Origin: Candidatus Stackebrandtia faecavium
GTDB lineage: Bacteria > Actinomycetota > Actinomycetes > Mycobacteriales > Micromonosporaceae
Direction of reading: 5' to 3'
Length of the DNA: 44,976 nucleotides
NCBI GenBank assembly: GCA_019112895.1
Contig: DXIM01000105.1
Coordinates: 1 to 44,976, forward strand
Shown: positions 17,346 through 25,717 of the stretch, piece by piece
Position numbering within the stretch: the stretch's first letter is position 1
Layout: every line of letters starts with the position of its first letter
Program-made: the position numbers and the translations under genes
Notes under the pieces: model-generated
The model's database searches: none
What the model was told of the DNA's origin: nothing
What the model saw: the letters and a program-made list of their open reading frames with translations, nothing else

Positions 17346-17370
17346 CAATAGATACTTCCACTATCCATTG
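17346..17370. promoter_or_regulatory. 25-bp dyad in the lyase/MerR divergent promoter
   Basis: The sequence reads CAAT-A-GATA-CTTCCAC-TATC-C-ATTG: 9 of 12 position pairs are complementary around a central C at 17358. It lies 36 bp from the MerR start and 38 bp from the lyase start. MerR proteins bind dyads between -35 and -10 elements of their targets, so this is the likely operator for both genes. Confidence 0.6.
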
Positions 17371-17406
17371 AGGTACACTTCTCATGTCTATCAGGAGGCG
17401 ACATCA

Positions 17407-18048
17407 ATGCGGATCGCGCAACTCAGCGAAACCACCGGCGTACCAATACCGAGCATCAAGTACTACCTACGTGAAGGCCTTCTACACACGGGGGAACGCA
17501 CCGCCCGCAACCAGGCCGAATATGACGATTCACACGTGCGCCGGCTACGACTGATCCGCGCGCTCATCGACGCCGGTGGGCTTTCCATCGCGGCTACCCG
17601 AAAACTACTGGTGATACTCGACGACGACTCGCTCCCGATCGACCTCGCGCTCGGCCACGCGATATCGGCCGCATTGAAGCCTCCCGCAAACACCGAATCC
17701 CCGCAGATGGAGTGGGCACGCAGCCGAGTCGACGCCCTGCTGGATGAACGCGACTGGCTCGTGGAACGCGACACCGATAAAACCGAAGCCCTCGCTTCCG
17801 CGCTGGCGGCTCTGTCGCAGCTGAAATCGGTCGGCGCCGAAGAGCTGCTCAAACTGCATCTGCCGCACGTCGAGGCGCTCGCGATTGAAGAGATCCAATG
17901 GGCGTTGAAGCACGAAGACAAGGACTCGATCGTCGAATCCGCCGTCGTCGGTACCTTCCTGGGCGGAGCGATTTTCAATGCCTTGCGTCTTTTGGCGCAC
18001 GAGAACCTGGCGCGCCGGACCGCACAACCCACCGAAGAATCCGAATAG
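17407..18048 (+). CDS. MerR-family transcriptional regulator
   Basis: A 213-residue regulator with an N-terminal MerR winged helix: MRIAQLSETTGVPIPSIKYYLREGLL (the IKYYLREGLL turn is highly typical) and RLRLIRALIDAGGLSI. The rest (about 75-200) is helical and contains a coiled-coil-like stretch; it carries no cysteine cluster or obvious ligand pocket. The ATG has AGGAGG upstream. It is divergent from the lyase gene and followed after 22 bp by the GrpB-family gene on the same strand, suggesting a two-gene transcript. It likely regulates itself and the lyase through the dyad at 17346-17370; that link is inference. Confidence 0.9.
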   Translation: MRIAQLSETTGVPIPSIKYYLREGLLHTGERTARNQAEYDDSHVRRLRLIRALIDAGGLSIAATRKLLVILDDDSLPIDLALGHAISAALKPPANTESPQMEWARSRVDALLDERDWLVERDTDKTEALASALAALSQLKSVGAEELLKLHLPHVEALAIEEIQWALKHEDKDSIVESAVVGTFLGGAIFNALRLLAHENLARRTAQPTEESE

Positions 18049-18070
18049 CAACCTCAATCGAAGGAACGCC

Positions 18071-18652
18071 ATGGCGTCACAGTCAGAAACCGACATCGGA
18101 TACCTGCACGAGGTCACCATCGGCGACCCGGTGCCGCTGCGCGAGCCCATCGAGATTCGCGACTACGACCCGGTTTGGCCACAGACCTATGCACGACTCC
18201 GGGACGACATCCGCCGAGTCTTGCGAAAAGGCGCCCTCGATATTGCCCATGTCGGGTCCACCTCGGTGCCGGGTCTTGCGGCCAAACCGATCATCGATAT
18301 CGATCTCACTGTCGCCGACCCCGGCGATGAGGACGCCTACGTGCCGGCCCTGGAAACGCTCGATTACCGGTTGCGGATCCGCGAACCCCAGTGGCACGAG
18401 CATCGTCTACTCAAACTGGATGAACCGCAAGTACACCTGCACGTGTTTGGTCCCGATGCGGAACCCGCGCACCTCCACCGGGCCTTCCGCGACCGGCTGC
18501 GCGCGAGTTCGAAGGATCGACAACTGTACGCAGACACTAAACGCGAACTCGCACAACAAAACTGGACCTACATGCAGGAATACGCGGATGCGAAGACAAC
18601 GGTGGTGAACCACATCCTCGCCAACGCGACAGACCGGGGCACCCGGGATTAA
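18071..18652 (+). CDS. GrpB family (UPF0157) nucleotidyltransferase-fold protein
   Basis: A 193-residue protein of the GrpB/UPF0157 family. The core has the nucleotidyltransferase-fold signature AHVGSTSVPGLAAKPIIDIDLTV, with the family's HVGST-S-VPGL-KPIIDI pattern, and later VHLHVFGPD and HRAFRDRLR. Function across the family is unclear, though dephospho-CoA kinase fusions exist. The ATG follows AAGGAA. It lies 22 bp after the MerR gene and is probably cotranscribed. The N-terminal 25 residues (ASQSETDIGYLHEVTIGDPV) are an extension before the usual start of the domain. Confidence 0.88.
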   Translation: MASQSETDIGYLHEVTIGDPVPLREPIEIRDYDPVWPQTYARLRDDIRRVLRKGALDIAHVGSTSVPGLAAKPIIDIDLTVADPGDEDAYVPALETLDYRLRIREPQWHEHRLLKLDEPQVHLHVFGPDAEPAHLHRAFRDRLRASSKDRQLYADTKRELAQQNWTYMQEYADAKTTVVNHILANATDRGTRD

Positions 18653-18717
18653 CGTCCCGCCTCAGCTGCTCTGTCGCAAGGGCGCGCCAAGCCTTCCTGT
18701 CCATGCCGAGTCGCTCT

Positions 18718-19167
18718 ATGATTCATCAGATGGAATGGCAGGATTTTGAACGTCGTCTCGACGCAGCGTTGCTCAGTCTCGCAAGCGTTCCCGAAGAACG
18801 CATCTTGATCATCTCGGACTCCACTCAGCCCAAGCGTTATGTGCAGTTTCTGACCGGCAACGAGTGGGCGTATGCAGAAGTGGCGAGCAGCAAAAAGTAC
18901 TTGCCTAAGGAGCTACGTCTCAGCAAGGAGACGCTGGCGGCCCTGAAAGAATCCGGGTGGCGCCTCAACCGCAGCATCGACAATCTTTTCGCCGAAGCGA
19001 AAGTGACCGAGCCCGATAAACGCGCTGACATCGCGGGCAAAGCCGTCATCGGATTGCGCGATGGGCACAAAGTAGACAGTCCGGCGCGGCTCCAATACGA
19101 GTGCTTCACCCAAATCGACGGGATCAGCGTCGCGGTTCCCGAGCTCGGCCTCACCGGGCATCATTAA
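18718..19167 (+). CDS. TY-Chap-like (YbjN/CesT-fold) protein
   Basis: A 149-residue soluble protein of about chaperone size. The pattern W-x2-F-x3-L, then RILIISDSTQPKRYVQFLTG and WAYAEVASSKKYLP resembles the actinobacterial TY-Chap N-terminal domain, related to YbjN and type III secretion chaperones of CesT fold. Such proteins may bind peptides; none is well characterised. ATG 18718 is a guess: an ATG 15 bases upstream (18703) and one 12 bases downstream (18730) are also in frame, and none has a good ribosome binding site. The gene ends in a shared hairpin terminator with the convergent sigma-factor gene. Confidence 0.6.
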   Translation: MIHQMEWQDFERRLDAALLSLASVPEERILIISDSTQPKRYVQFLTGNEWAYAEVASSKKYLPKELRLSKETLAALKESGWRLNRSIDNLFAEAKVTEPDKRADIAGKAVIGLRDGHKVDSPARLQYECFTQIDGISVAVPELGLTGHH

Positions 19168-19184
19168 CGACCCGACGGCACGGT

Positions 19185-19213
19185 AATGGGCGCCGGGAAA
19201 CCCGACGCCCATT
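19185..19213. terminator. Bidirectional terminator between TY-Chap-like and sigma-factor genes
   Basis: Stem AATGGGCG-C-CGGG (19185-19197) pairs with CCCG-A-CGCCCATT (19201-19213) around an AAA loop, with a single C/A mismatch. On the plus strand it runs into TTTTCGTT; the minus-strand gene ends 14 bp away. It probably serves both convergent genes. Confidence 0.78.
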
Positions 19214-19226
19214 TTCGTTGGATAAG

Positions 19227-20198
19227 TTATGCCGCTGCCTTCACCCGACTCTCGCCCGAGAAATTGCCGTCATTGGCCAATTCCTTCAAGCGAGACAGCG
19301 CCTGAATCTCCAGCTGACGAATCCGTTCACGCGACAACGAGAACCGGTGCGCCACTTCGGTCAGCGAGTGTTCGCGACCGTCCTCGAGGCCGTAACGCGC
19401 GCGGACGATACCGGCGGAACGATCGTCGAGGTGCCCCAGCATCCCATCGATGCGTTCCCGTTCCATCCCCGCCAGCACGATATCTTCCGGCGTGGGTTCG
19501 TCGGAATCGGCAACCAGGTCGCCGAGGTTCGTGTCGCCGTCATCGCCGATCGGCGTGTCCAACGACACCGTGTCTTGCGACCAACGGATGAGTTCGTTGA
19601 CGCGTTCCACGGTCACACCCAACGCGTTCGCGATCTGCTCCGGTTCCGGATCGGCACCCAGCTCACGCGTCAACTGGCGGGCCGTGTTGCGCATCCGATT
19701 CACGTCCTCAACCAGGTGAACCGGTAGCCGCACGGTTCGTTCCTGCTGCGCAATCGCACGCGAAATAGCCTGGCGGATCCACCACGTGGCATACGTCGAG
19801 AATTTGAAACCACGCTGGTAGTCGAACTTTTCGACGGCACGCACGAGGCCGGTGTTGCCTTCTTGAATCAAATCAAGCATCGGCATGCCGCTACGCACAT
19901 AGCGTCGCGCGATCGACACCACCAGGCGCAGGTTCGCCTTGATGAACTGCTCTTTCGCCTTCTGCCCTTCCAGAATGAGCCGTTCCATCTCCCCCGCCGA
20001 CGCGCCCCCTTTCGGCGTGTCGTTTGCGGCCTGCAGCTGCTTAGCGTAGAGGCCTGCTTCCACTGCCTTGGCGAGATCAACTTCGGCCGCCGCGTCGAGC
20101 AGCGGAGTCTTCGAGATCTCGTGCAGATACACCCCAACCAGGTCGCGCTCTTCGGCTACCTCGTCTGTACGGATCGAAGTTGTCTTTTCTGCGCTCAA
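19227..20198 (-). CDS. sigB: Group 2 (principal-like) RNA polymerase sigma factor, SigB/Hrd type
   Basis: A 323-residue sigma-70 family protein. It has region 1.2 (about 18-55, [25 protein letters not shown]), region 2 with [10 protein letters not shown] and the [21 protein letters not shown] promoter-melting and -10 binding stretch (125-146), region 3 (about 160-240) and region 4 with [24 protein letters not shown]. Region 1.1 and the long N-terminal extension of the essential sigma factor are missing, which marks a group 2 factor for stress or stationary phase. It should recognise promoters like those of the housekeeping sigma. The start is TTG behind GGAGGAAACC. A GGAAT-N18-GTT promoter upstream suggests control by a SigR/SigH-type ECF factor. 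The symbol is by analogy to mycobacterial sigB. Confidence 0.93.
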   Translation of the reverse strand: MSAEKTTSIRTDEVAEERDLVGVYLHEISKTPLLDAAAEVDLAKAVEAGLYAKQLQAANDTPKGGASAGEMERLILEGQKAKEQFIKANLRLVVSIARRYVRSGMPMLDLIQEGNTGLVRAVEKFDYQRGFKFSTYATWWIRQAISRAIAQQERTVRLPVHLVEDVNRMRNTARQLTRELGADPEPEQIANALGVTVERVNELIRWSQDTVSLDTPIGDDGDTNLGDLVADSDEPTPEDIVLAGMERERIDGMLGHLDDRSAGIVRARYGLEDGREHSLTEVAHRFSLSRERIRQLEIQALSRLKELANDGNFSGESRVKAAA

Positions 20199-20249
20199 GG
20201 TTTCCTCCAGCCTTTAGTCCCCCACCGCACCGGCGGTTCATTTAGTGAC

Positions 20250-20288
20250 AACAACCAATCCAGTGCTTTGATTCCGTGATCTATCACG
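20250..20288 (-). promoter_or_regulatory. SigR/SigH-like promoter and adjoining palindrome upstream of the sigma gene
   Basis: On the minus strand GGAAT (20271-20275) and GTT (20250-20252) are separated by exactly 18 bp, the SigR/SigH consensus of thiol-oxidative-stress ECF sigma factors. Transcription would start about 45 bp before the TTG start codon. A 14-bp dyad CGTGAT-CT-ATCACG (20275-20288) abuts the -35 element and may be an operator. Confidence 0.6.
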
Positions 20289-20357
20289 TAAAACACCAAT
20301 ACCAATCGGGTGCCACCCAGTGACGGTTCAGCCAGACGGCCATATGTGACCGATGGC

Positions 20358-20379
20358 ATTTGCGATCGCGATCGCAAAT
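20358..20379. promoter_or_regulatory. Perfect 22-bp palindrome upstream of the sigma gene
   Basis: The half-site ATTTGCGATCG is followed directly by its complement, giving 22 uninterrupted palindromic bases and two overlapping GCGATCGC octamers. It lies 160 bp upstream of the sigma start and 122 bp beyond the RpiR stop. A dimeric regulator site is the simplest reading. The rest of the 302-bp intergenic stretch (20199-20500) holds no gene. Confidence 0.6.
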
Positions 20380-20500
20380 CCGTCGGAGCCGCATCATTGC
20401 GAACTCTGTCTACATACAGGTACACGCGCTATAACGGTAAAAGGTTGAGTCGGTATTCCTATAGGACGTCGATCACGTTATTTACCTGGAAGAACACAAA

Positions 20501-21385
20501 TTATGCGCGACGATCCGACAAAGCGGAAGCCGTAGCGGCCAATGCATCTGTCGCATGACTGCGCCGCCGGGCGGCAACTCCTACGAATAGGCAGTCAATT
20601 ATGGTCAATTGGGCGATACGGCTCGCGGTCGCTCCGGAACGGAAAGTGGTCTCCCGGCCGGCCGTCACGAGCACGTGATCGGCCACTTGCGTGATCGGCG
20701 AACGCGGATGGTTCGTCAATGCCACCGTCACTGCCCCGCGCTCGCGCGCGCATTCGAGGAAGTCGATGACGTCGGCGGTCGCTCCGGAATGCGAAATTCC
20801 AATCGCCAGACCGCTGTCATCCAGCAGCGCAGCACCCGTCAATGCGGAATGCACATCGGGCCAGTTGAACACCACGTGCCCGATGCGGTGCAGTTTCTGC
20901 GCCAAATCGGCTGCCACGATCCCGGAGGCCCCCGCACCGAAAACATCAATGCGTACTGCTTCGATAATCGACGTGACGACTTCCTCACACACCTGTGCGT
21001 CCAGGGACGTCACGGTGTCCTCGACCGCGAGAGCGTCCGCGTAAGCCACCGTGTCGATGATGCGTCGCATGTCGGCATCGACGGGGATGTCACCACCGGC
21101 GATCCGCTTGTCGAACCGCTCATCGCGTCGCCCGATGGTTTGCGCTGCGCGCAGACGCAGTTGACGATGCCCATTGAGACCCAGCGAGCGACAGAACCGG
21201 ATCACCGTCGCCTCCGATGTGTCCGCGGCCTCCGCCAGGGCAGTGATGGTCAACTCCGCGACTGCGGCCGGGTCATCGACGACCACACGCGCCACACGCG
21301 CCTCTGCCGCGGTCAAAGAAGGCAAAACACCGTTGACGAGAGTCTGAAGGCTCGCGCCCGGCGCGGCAGAACGGGAATTGGTCAC
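20501..21385 (-). CDS. RpiR/MurR-family transcriptional regulator
   Basis: A 294-residue regulator with the N-terminal HTH_6 domain (about 1-80; LTITALAEAADTSEATVIRFCRSLGLNGHRQL) and a C-terminal SIS sugar-phosphate-binding domain (about 120-255; DVFGAGASGIVAADLAQKLHRIGH and LAIGISHSGATADVIDFL). Members sense phosphosugars such as N-acetylmuramate-6-phosphate or glucosamine-phosphates and control sugar or cell-wall recycling genes. No sugar operon is adjacent, so targets are elsewhere. The GTG start has no ribosome binding site; a TTGACG-N18-TAACGT promoter ends 6 bases before it, so the mRNA is probably leaderless. It is divergent from oligoribonuclease. Confidence 0.92.
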   Translation of the reverse strand: MTNSRSAAPGASLQTLVNGVLPSLTAAEARVARVVVDDPAAVAELTITALAEAADTSEATVIRFCRSLGLNGHRQLRLRAAQTIGRRDERFDKRIAGGDIPVDADMRRIIDTVAYADALAVEDTVTSLDAQVCEEVVTSIIEAVRIDVFGAGASGIVAADLAQKLHRIGHVVFNWPDVHSALTGAALLDDSGLAIGISHSGATADVIDFLECARERGAVTVALTNHPRSPITQVADHVLVTAGRETTFRSGATASRIAQLTIIDCLFVGVAARRRSHATDALAATASALSDRRA

Positions 21386-21391
21386 AACGTG

Positions 21392-21421
21392 ACGTTACGT
21401 GCCGTTTTCAAACAGCGTCAA
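21392..21421 (-). promoter_or_regulatory. Promoter of a leaderless RpiR-family mRNA
   Basis: On the minus strand TTGACG (21416-21421), an 18-bp spacer and TAACGT (21392-21397) are followed 6 bases later by the GTG start at 21385. The expected transcription start coincides with the start codon, the hallmark of leaderless genes, which are frequent in actinobacteria. Confidence 0.68.
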
Positions 21422-21467
21422 TACAGTGGCGTTAAGTCGCCCGAGCAACGTGCGTAAGGTGAATCCT

Positions 21468-22061
21468 GTGACAGACAGTTTGGTATGGATAGATTGCGAG
21501 ATGACCGGCCTCGATCTGAATCGGGATGCGTTGATCGAGGTCGCGGCGTTGGTGACCGATGCCGACCTCAACATCCTCGACGACGGCATCGACGTCGTGA
21601 TCAAAGCCGATGACGACCTTCTCGACGGCATGGTCGACGTCGTGGCACGCATGCACGAAAAATCGGGATTGACGCAGGAAGTCCGCGCCGCCACCACATC
21701 GATGGCCGAAGCGGAGGAACAAGTCCTCGCCTACATCCGGTCCCACGTCCCGGATCCCAAAACGGCACCGCTGTGCGGCAACTCGATCGCGACTGACCGC
21801 GGTTTCCTGGCGCGTGACATGCCCGCGTTGGATGAGCACCTGCATTACCGGATGGTCGATGTCTCCTCGATCAAGGAGCTCGCCCGGCGCTGGTACCCGC
21901 GGGTCTATTTCAGCCAGCCCCCCAAGGGCATGGCGCACCGCGCGCTCGCCGACATCACCGAAAGCATCCGAGAGCTGAAGTACTACCGCAAGGCCCTGTT
22001 CGTGCCGCTTCCCGGGCCCGACGTCGATGAATCAGCGGCCATCGCAAAAACCCTCGACTAG
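21468..22061 (+). CDS. orn: Oligoribonuclease (DEDDh 3'-5' exoribonuclease)
   Basis: A 197-residue DEDDh exonuclease that finishes RNA decay by degrading 2-5 nt nanoRNAs, and in cyclic-di-GMP-using bacteria hydrolyses pGpG. The Exo I motif [13 protein letters not shown] carries the D and E, Exo II lies in [17 protein letters not shown], and Exo III is [19 protein letters not shown] with His and Asp. GTG 21468 has AAGGTGA upstream; the longer frame begins inside the divergent promoter. It is a single-gene unit whose stop overlaps the convergent FBP-domain gene by 4 bp (shared CTAG). Confidence 0.96.
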   Translation: MTDSLVWIDCEMTGLDLNRDALIEVAALVTDADLNILDDGIDVVIKADDDLLDGMVDVVARMHEKSGLTQEVRAATTSMAEAEEQVLAYIRSHVPDPKTAPLCGNSIATDRGFLARDMPALDEHLHYRMVDVSSIKELARRWYPRVYFSQPPKGMAHRALADITESIRELKYYRKALFVPLPGPDVDESAAIAKTLD

Positions 22062-22564
22062 TCGCGCGTCCCTCGACCGCAAACCTGCCCGACGAAGCCC
22101 GTCACGGTCTTCGTCAGCCGTGCGATCCGTTGATCGGGTGTCGCCGTGGTCTGAGGTTGCACCCGGACCGGCTTTTTGAGGCCGCGCACGTATCGACTGC
22201 ACTCGAGGTCGGCACACATGTACTTGCCGAGGCTATTACCGGACTTGCCGGCCGCGCCCGCGCGTGTGGCCGCGAACAGTCTCACACCACCTGCTGAATG
22301 CACAGTCAGGCAGAAGTCACACATGGCGGTCCGGGACGTATGTGTCCCGGACCGCTGTTCGTAGCGCAGTTCGAGAGCGACCGGTTCCGAGTCGAGCCAG
22401 GTGGCCAGCCATGCGCGCTGCGGCGTTCGGGGATTGCGCCACCCGAAAAAATCAAGTTGCCCCCACGTCACGTGGGATAGGTCCGGGATGGCGATCGCTT
22501 GGGCCCGGCCTTTCGAACAGTTCACGAACGAGCCGGCGATCTGGTCGCTTGTCAAGGGTTCCAT
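22058..22564 (-). CDS. FBP-domain treble-clef zinc protein (EF-G-binding type)
   Basis: A 168-residue protein like the FBP-type proteins whose C-terminal treble-clef zinc finger binds elongation factor G; some (FusB) rescue EF-G from fusidic acid. The zinc ligands are C82 and C85 ([11 protein letters not shown]) and C117 and C122 ([14 protein letters not shown]), after the [12 protein letters not shown] stretch. ATG 22564 is preceded by AAGG 8 bases upstream; a GTG at 22582 is an alternative. It lies 98 bp downstream of infB on the same strand, but the hairpin at 22615-22647 separates them. Whether it confers fusidic acid tolerance cannot be told from sequence. Confidence 0.78.
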   Translation of the reverse strand: MEPLTSDQIAGSFVNCSKGRAQAIAIPDLSHVTWGQLDFFGWRNPRTPQRAWLATWLDSEPVALELRYEQRSGTHTSRTAMCDFCLTVHSAGGVRLFAATRAGAAGKSGNSLGKYMCADLECSRYVRGLKKPVRVQPQTTATPDQRIARLTKTVTGFVGQVCGRGTRD

Positions 22565-22613
22565 TTCCACGACCTTAAGCACACGTGCGCGGTCCGGCCA
22601 CCCGATTAAACGC

Positions 22614-22648
22614 GAAAGCGGTGGCCGGACAGACCGACCACCGCTTTT
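22614..22648 (-). terminator. Hairpin terminator after infB
   Basis: AAAGCGGTGG (22615-22624) pairs with CCACCGCTTT (22638-22647), with inner CGG/CCG pairing and an ACAGA loop. Placed 15 bp beyond the infB stop, it should end the rimP-nusA-ylxR-infB transcript and separate it from the FBP-domain gene. Confidence 0.72.
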
Positions 22649-22662
22649 AGATCAACGCGCTA

Positions 22663-25554
22663 CTACTCGCGCTTCTTTTCACGCATCTCCCAGGATTCAA
22701 TAACGTCGCCTTCGCGAATGTTGTTGAAGCCTTTCAGGGTGATACCGCACTCGTAACCATCGCGGACCTCGGTCGCGTCGTCCTTGAAGCGACGCAGCGA
22801 CGAAATCTCGAGATTGTCGGCGACGACGGTGCCTTCGCGCAGCACCCGAGCCTTGGCGTTGCGGCGGATGATGCCGCTGCGCACGATCGAACCGGCGATG
22901 TTGCCGAACTTGGACGACCGGTAGACCTCGCGGATTTCCGCAGTGCCCAGGTCGACCTCTTCGTACTCGGGCTTGAGCATGCCCTTGAGGGCCGACTCGA
23001 TCTCTTCGATCGCCCGGTAGATCACCGTGTAGTAGCGGATGTCGACGTTCTCGCGCGCAGCGAGCTCCTTGACCCGGCCCTCTGCTCGGACGTTGAAGCC
23101 GATGATGGTCGCGGTCGAGTCGGTCGATGCGCTGGCGAGGTTGACATCGTTTTCGGTGATGGCACCGACGCCACGGTGGATGATGCGCAGCTGAACGTCT
23201 TCCGGAATATCCAGTTTGACGAGCGCTTCTTCCAGTGCTTCGACGGAACCGGAACCGTCACCCTTGATGATGAGCGACAGCGTGGCCCGCTGGCCCTCGG
23301 CGATGCGCTCGATGAGGGTCTCCAGGGTCGCACGGCCCACACGGCTAGCTTGGACGGCTGCCCGCCGACGCGCCTGACGCTGTTCGGCGATCTGCCGCGC
23401 AGTGCGGTCGTCATCGGCCACCAGGAACGTGTCACCGGCGCCCGGCACGGTCGTCAAGCCCTGCACCTGGACCGGGCGTGACGGTTCCGCCGCCTTCACT
23501 CGCTTGCCGGACTCGTCCAGCATCGCGCGAACACGACCATGGGAGCCACCGGCCACAATCGAGTCACCGACGTGCAAGGTGCCATTTTGAACCAGCACGC
23601 TCGCCACCGGGCCACGGCCCTTGTCAAGGTGCGCCTCGATCGCGATGCCCTGGGCCTGTCCCTCTTCGGGAGCCACGAGCTCCAGCGAAGCGTCTGCCGT
23701 CAGCAGGATCGCTTCCAGGAGGGCTTCAATACCCTGCCCGGGCTTGGCTGCGACGTCGACGAACATGGTTTCGCCACCGTATTCCTCGGCGACCAGACCA
23801 TATTCGGTCAGCTGCTGACGCACCTTGCCCGGATTAGCCTCCGGTTTGTCCACCTTGTTCACTGCCACCACGACCGGTGCCTCGGCAGCCTTAGCGTGGT
23901 TCAAAGCCTCGATCGTTTGCGGCATAACGCCATCGTCTGCGGCAACCACCAACACGACTATGTCGGTAACGTTGGCACCACGCGCACGCATGGCCGTGAA
24001 CGCCTCGTGTCCCGGGGTGTCGATGAAGGTGATCGCGCGATCTTGTCCTTCATGGCCCACATGCGCCTGATAGGCACCAATGTGCTGCGTGATGCCGCCG
24101 GCTTCGCTATCGATCTTGTTGGTACGCCGGATCGCGTCAAGCAGTTTCGTCTTACCGTGGTCGACGTGACCCATGACGGTGACAACCGGCGGCCGCGCCT
24201 TCGACTCGGCGTCGTTGGCCGCCTTCTCCAGGTCGATGCCGAACTTCGCCAGCAGCTCGCGGTCTTCTTCCTCCGGGCTGACGATCTGCACGTCAAAGCC
24301 GAGGTGTTCGCCTAGCAGCTGAAGTGTGTCGTCGGAACACGACTGAGTCGCCGTCACCATCTCGCCCAGGTTGAACATCTCCTGCACGAGCGAGCCCGGC
24401 ACCGCTTTGATCTTGTCGGCGAAGTCCGACAGGGAGGCCCCACGCGGGAGCTTGACTGCCTGACCATCGCCGCGCGGCGCACCCGACCCCATCGTGGGGG
24501 CCGACAGATTGTCGAACTCTGCCCTGCGCTGACGCTTCGATTTGCGTCCACGCGCCGGGCGACCACCCGGGCGACCAAACGCGCCCGCGGCGTTACCGCC
24601 GCGGCTACGGGCGCCGCCACCGGGACGTCCACCCCCGCGGAAGCCACCCGGCCCGCCGCGGAAGCCACCGGGCCCACCCGGACCGCCGCCACCGGGGCCA
24701 GCGCCACGGCCACGGCCGCCACCGCGACCGCCGCCACGACCACCACCACCGCCGCCGGGGCCACCAGTGCTGGGGCCGGGGCGCGAAGGCATCATCGACG
24801 GGCTCGGACGTGGAGGCATGCTCGACGGGCTCGGACGCGAACGGTCGCCTCCGCGTTCTCCGCCGCCGCCCGCCGGACGTGGGCGCGGCCCTGGCTTCGG
24901 CGGCCGATTGCCGCCACCACCGGAACGCGTTTTTCCGCCGGGAGTAATACCGAACGGGTTATTGCCGCCAGGCCGGGGGCCCGGCTTCGGCGCCGGTTTT
25001 GGCCCGGGCTTCGGAATCGGTTTCGACGCCTTCTTGTCCTCGGCAGGCGGTTCCTCTTCGCCGCGCTTTTGGGCCTCGGAGGCGGCTTTGGCAGCTTCTT
25101 CCTGCTGCTTGATCAACGCTTCGGCACGCGCCTGAGTCGCCGCGACCTCGATGTCGTGGGCGCTGGCTGGCTCCGACGCCAACGGCTCGCTGGCCGGCGG
25201 AGTCGGCTCTGCCGGTTTCTTCGGGACGGCTTTCTTCGCTGTCGCTGGCTTCTTGGCAGCGCCCGGCTTAGCGGGAGCTTTAGGACGCGGTCCCGGTTTC
25301 GCTGCGGACTTCTTCTCCCCAGCAGGGGGCGTCGCCTTCTTGGCCGCGGGTTTTGCTGGTTTGCCGGCTTCTTCTCCGGCGCCGTCACCTGCCGAGGTGA
25401 CGAACTCTTGCCGCAGTCGACGCGCCACCGGCGCCTCTACGGTGCTCGACGCCGATTTCACAAACTCACCCATATCGCTGAGTTTGGCGAGCACTACTTT
25501 GCTCGTAACGCCGAGCTCTTTTGCAAGCTCGTGTACGCGGGCTTTGCCTGCCAC
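22663..25554 (-). CDS. infB: Translation initiation factor IF-2
   Basis: A 963-residue GTPase that delivers initiator fMet-tRNA to the ribosome. The N-terminus ([22 protein letters not shown]) is the conserved IF2_N fold. A very long low-complexity region (about 56-345) is rich in Pro, Lys, Gly and Arg, ending in GGR-type repeats. The G domain starts near residue 462 with [10 protein letters not shown] (G1) and has [10 protein letters not shown] (G3) and AVNKVDK (G4). Domains II, III and IV follow to EMREKKRE. I start at GTG 25554, as actinobacterial IF-2 begins with (M)AGKARVHEL; an ATG 12 bases upstream is in frame but precedes part of the GAGGAG site. It is the last gene of the operon here; rbfA and truB do not follow. 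Confidence 0.96.
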   Translation of the reverse strand: MAGKARVHELAKELGVTSKVVLAKLSDMGEFVKSASSTVEAPVARRLRQEFVTSAGDGAGEEAGKPAKPAAKKATPPAGEKKSAAKPGPRPKAPAKPGAAKKPATAKKAVPKKPAEPTPPASEPLASEPASAHDIEVAATQARAEALIKQQEEAAKAASEAQKRGEEEPPAEDKKASKPIPKPGPKPAPKPGPRPGGNNPFGITPGGKTRSGGGGNRPPKPGPRPRPAGGGGERGGDRSRPSPSSMPPRPSPSMMPSRPGPSTGGPGGGGGGRGGGRGGGRGRGAGPGGGGPGGPGGFRGGPGGFRGGGRPGGGARSRGGNAAGAFGRPGGRPARGRKSKRQRRAEFDNLSAPTMGSGAPRGDGQAVKLPRGASLSDFADKIKAVPGSLVQEMFNLGEMVTATQSCSDDTLQLLGEHLGFDVQIVSPEEEDRELLAKFGIDLEKAANDAESKARPPVVTVMGHVDHGKTKLLDAIRRTNKIDSEAGGITQHIGAYQAHVGHEGQDRAITFIDTPGHEAFTAMRARGANVTDIVVLVVAADDGVMPQTIEALNHAKAAEAPVVVAVNKVDKPEANPGKVRQQLTEYGLVAEEYGGETMFVDVAAKPGQGIEALLEAILLTADASLELVAPEEGQAQGIAIEAHLDKGRGPVASVLVQNGTLHVGDSIVAGGSHGRVRAMLDESGKRVKAAEPSRPVQVQGLTTVPGAGDTFLVADDDRTARQIAEQRQARRRAAVQASRVGRATLETLIERIAEGQRATLSLIIKGDGSGSVEALEEALVKLDIPEDVQLRIIHRGVGAITENDVNLASASTDSTATIIGFNVRAEGRVKELAARENVDIRYYTVIYRAIEEIESALKGMLKPEYEEVDLGTAEIREVYRSSKFGNIAGSIVRSGIIRRNAKARVLREGTVVADNLEISSLRRFKDDATEVRDGYECGITLKGFNNIREGDVIESWEMREKKRE

Positions 25555-25569
25555 TGCACTCCTCATCTC

Positions 25570-25599
25570 GAGGTCGTGCGGGCACAGCCCGCCGACCTC
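25570..25599 (-). promoter_or_regulatory. Long hairpin in the ylxR-infB intergenic leader
   Basis: GAGGTCG-t-GCGGG (25570-25582) pairs with CCCGC-CGACCTC (25588-25599) around CACAG: 12 bp with one bulge. It ends 5 bases upstream of the infB Shine-Dalgarno site and has no T-tract, so it more likely affects translation or mRNA processing than termination. A 14-bp palindrome GTGGATGCATCCAC lies at 25678-25691 just after ylxR. Confidence 0.5.
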
Positions 25600-25717
25600 A
25601 TGTACGCACTTGATGCCTGGTCATCGTGACGACTTCATCGTGTGCTCATGTCCGGTCTACCTACCTTGCTGTCGCGAGTGGATGCATCCACATCCACCTT
25701 CGATTTCCCGATTTGTT

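Noticed and set aside
22058-22564. Fusidic acid resistance determinant (FusB-type)
   Set aside because: The zinc-finger pattern is FBP-like, but FBP-domain proteins are widespread in actinobacteria and similarity alone does not show resistance.
24542-25135. Proline-rich open frame antisense to infB
   Set aside because: It mirrors the Gly/Arg-rich low-complexity segment of IF-2 and has no ribosome binding site or family similarity.
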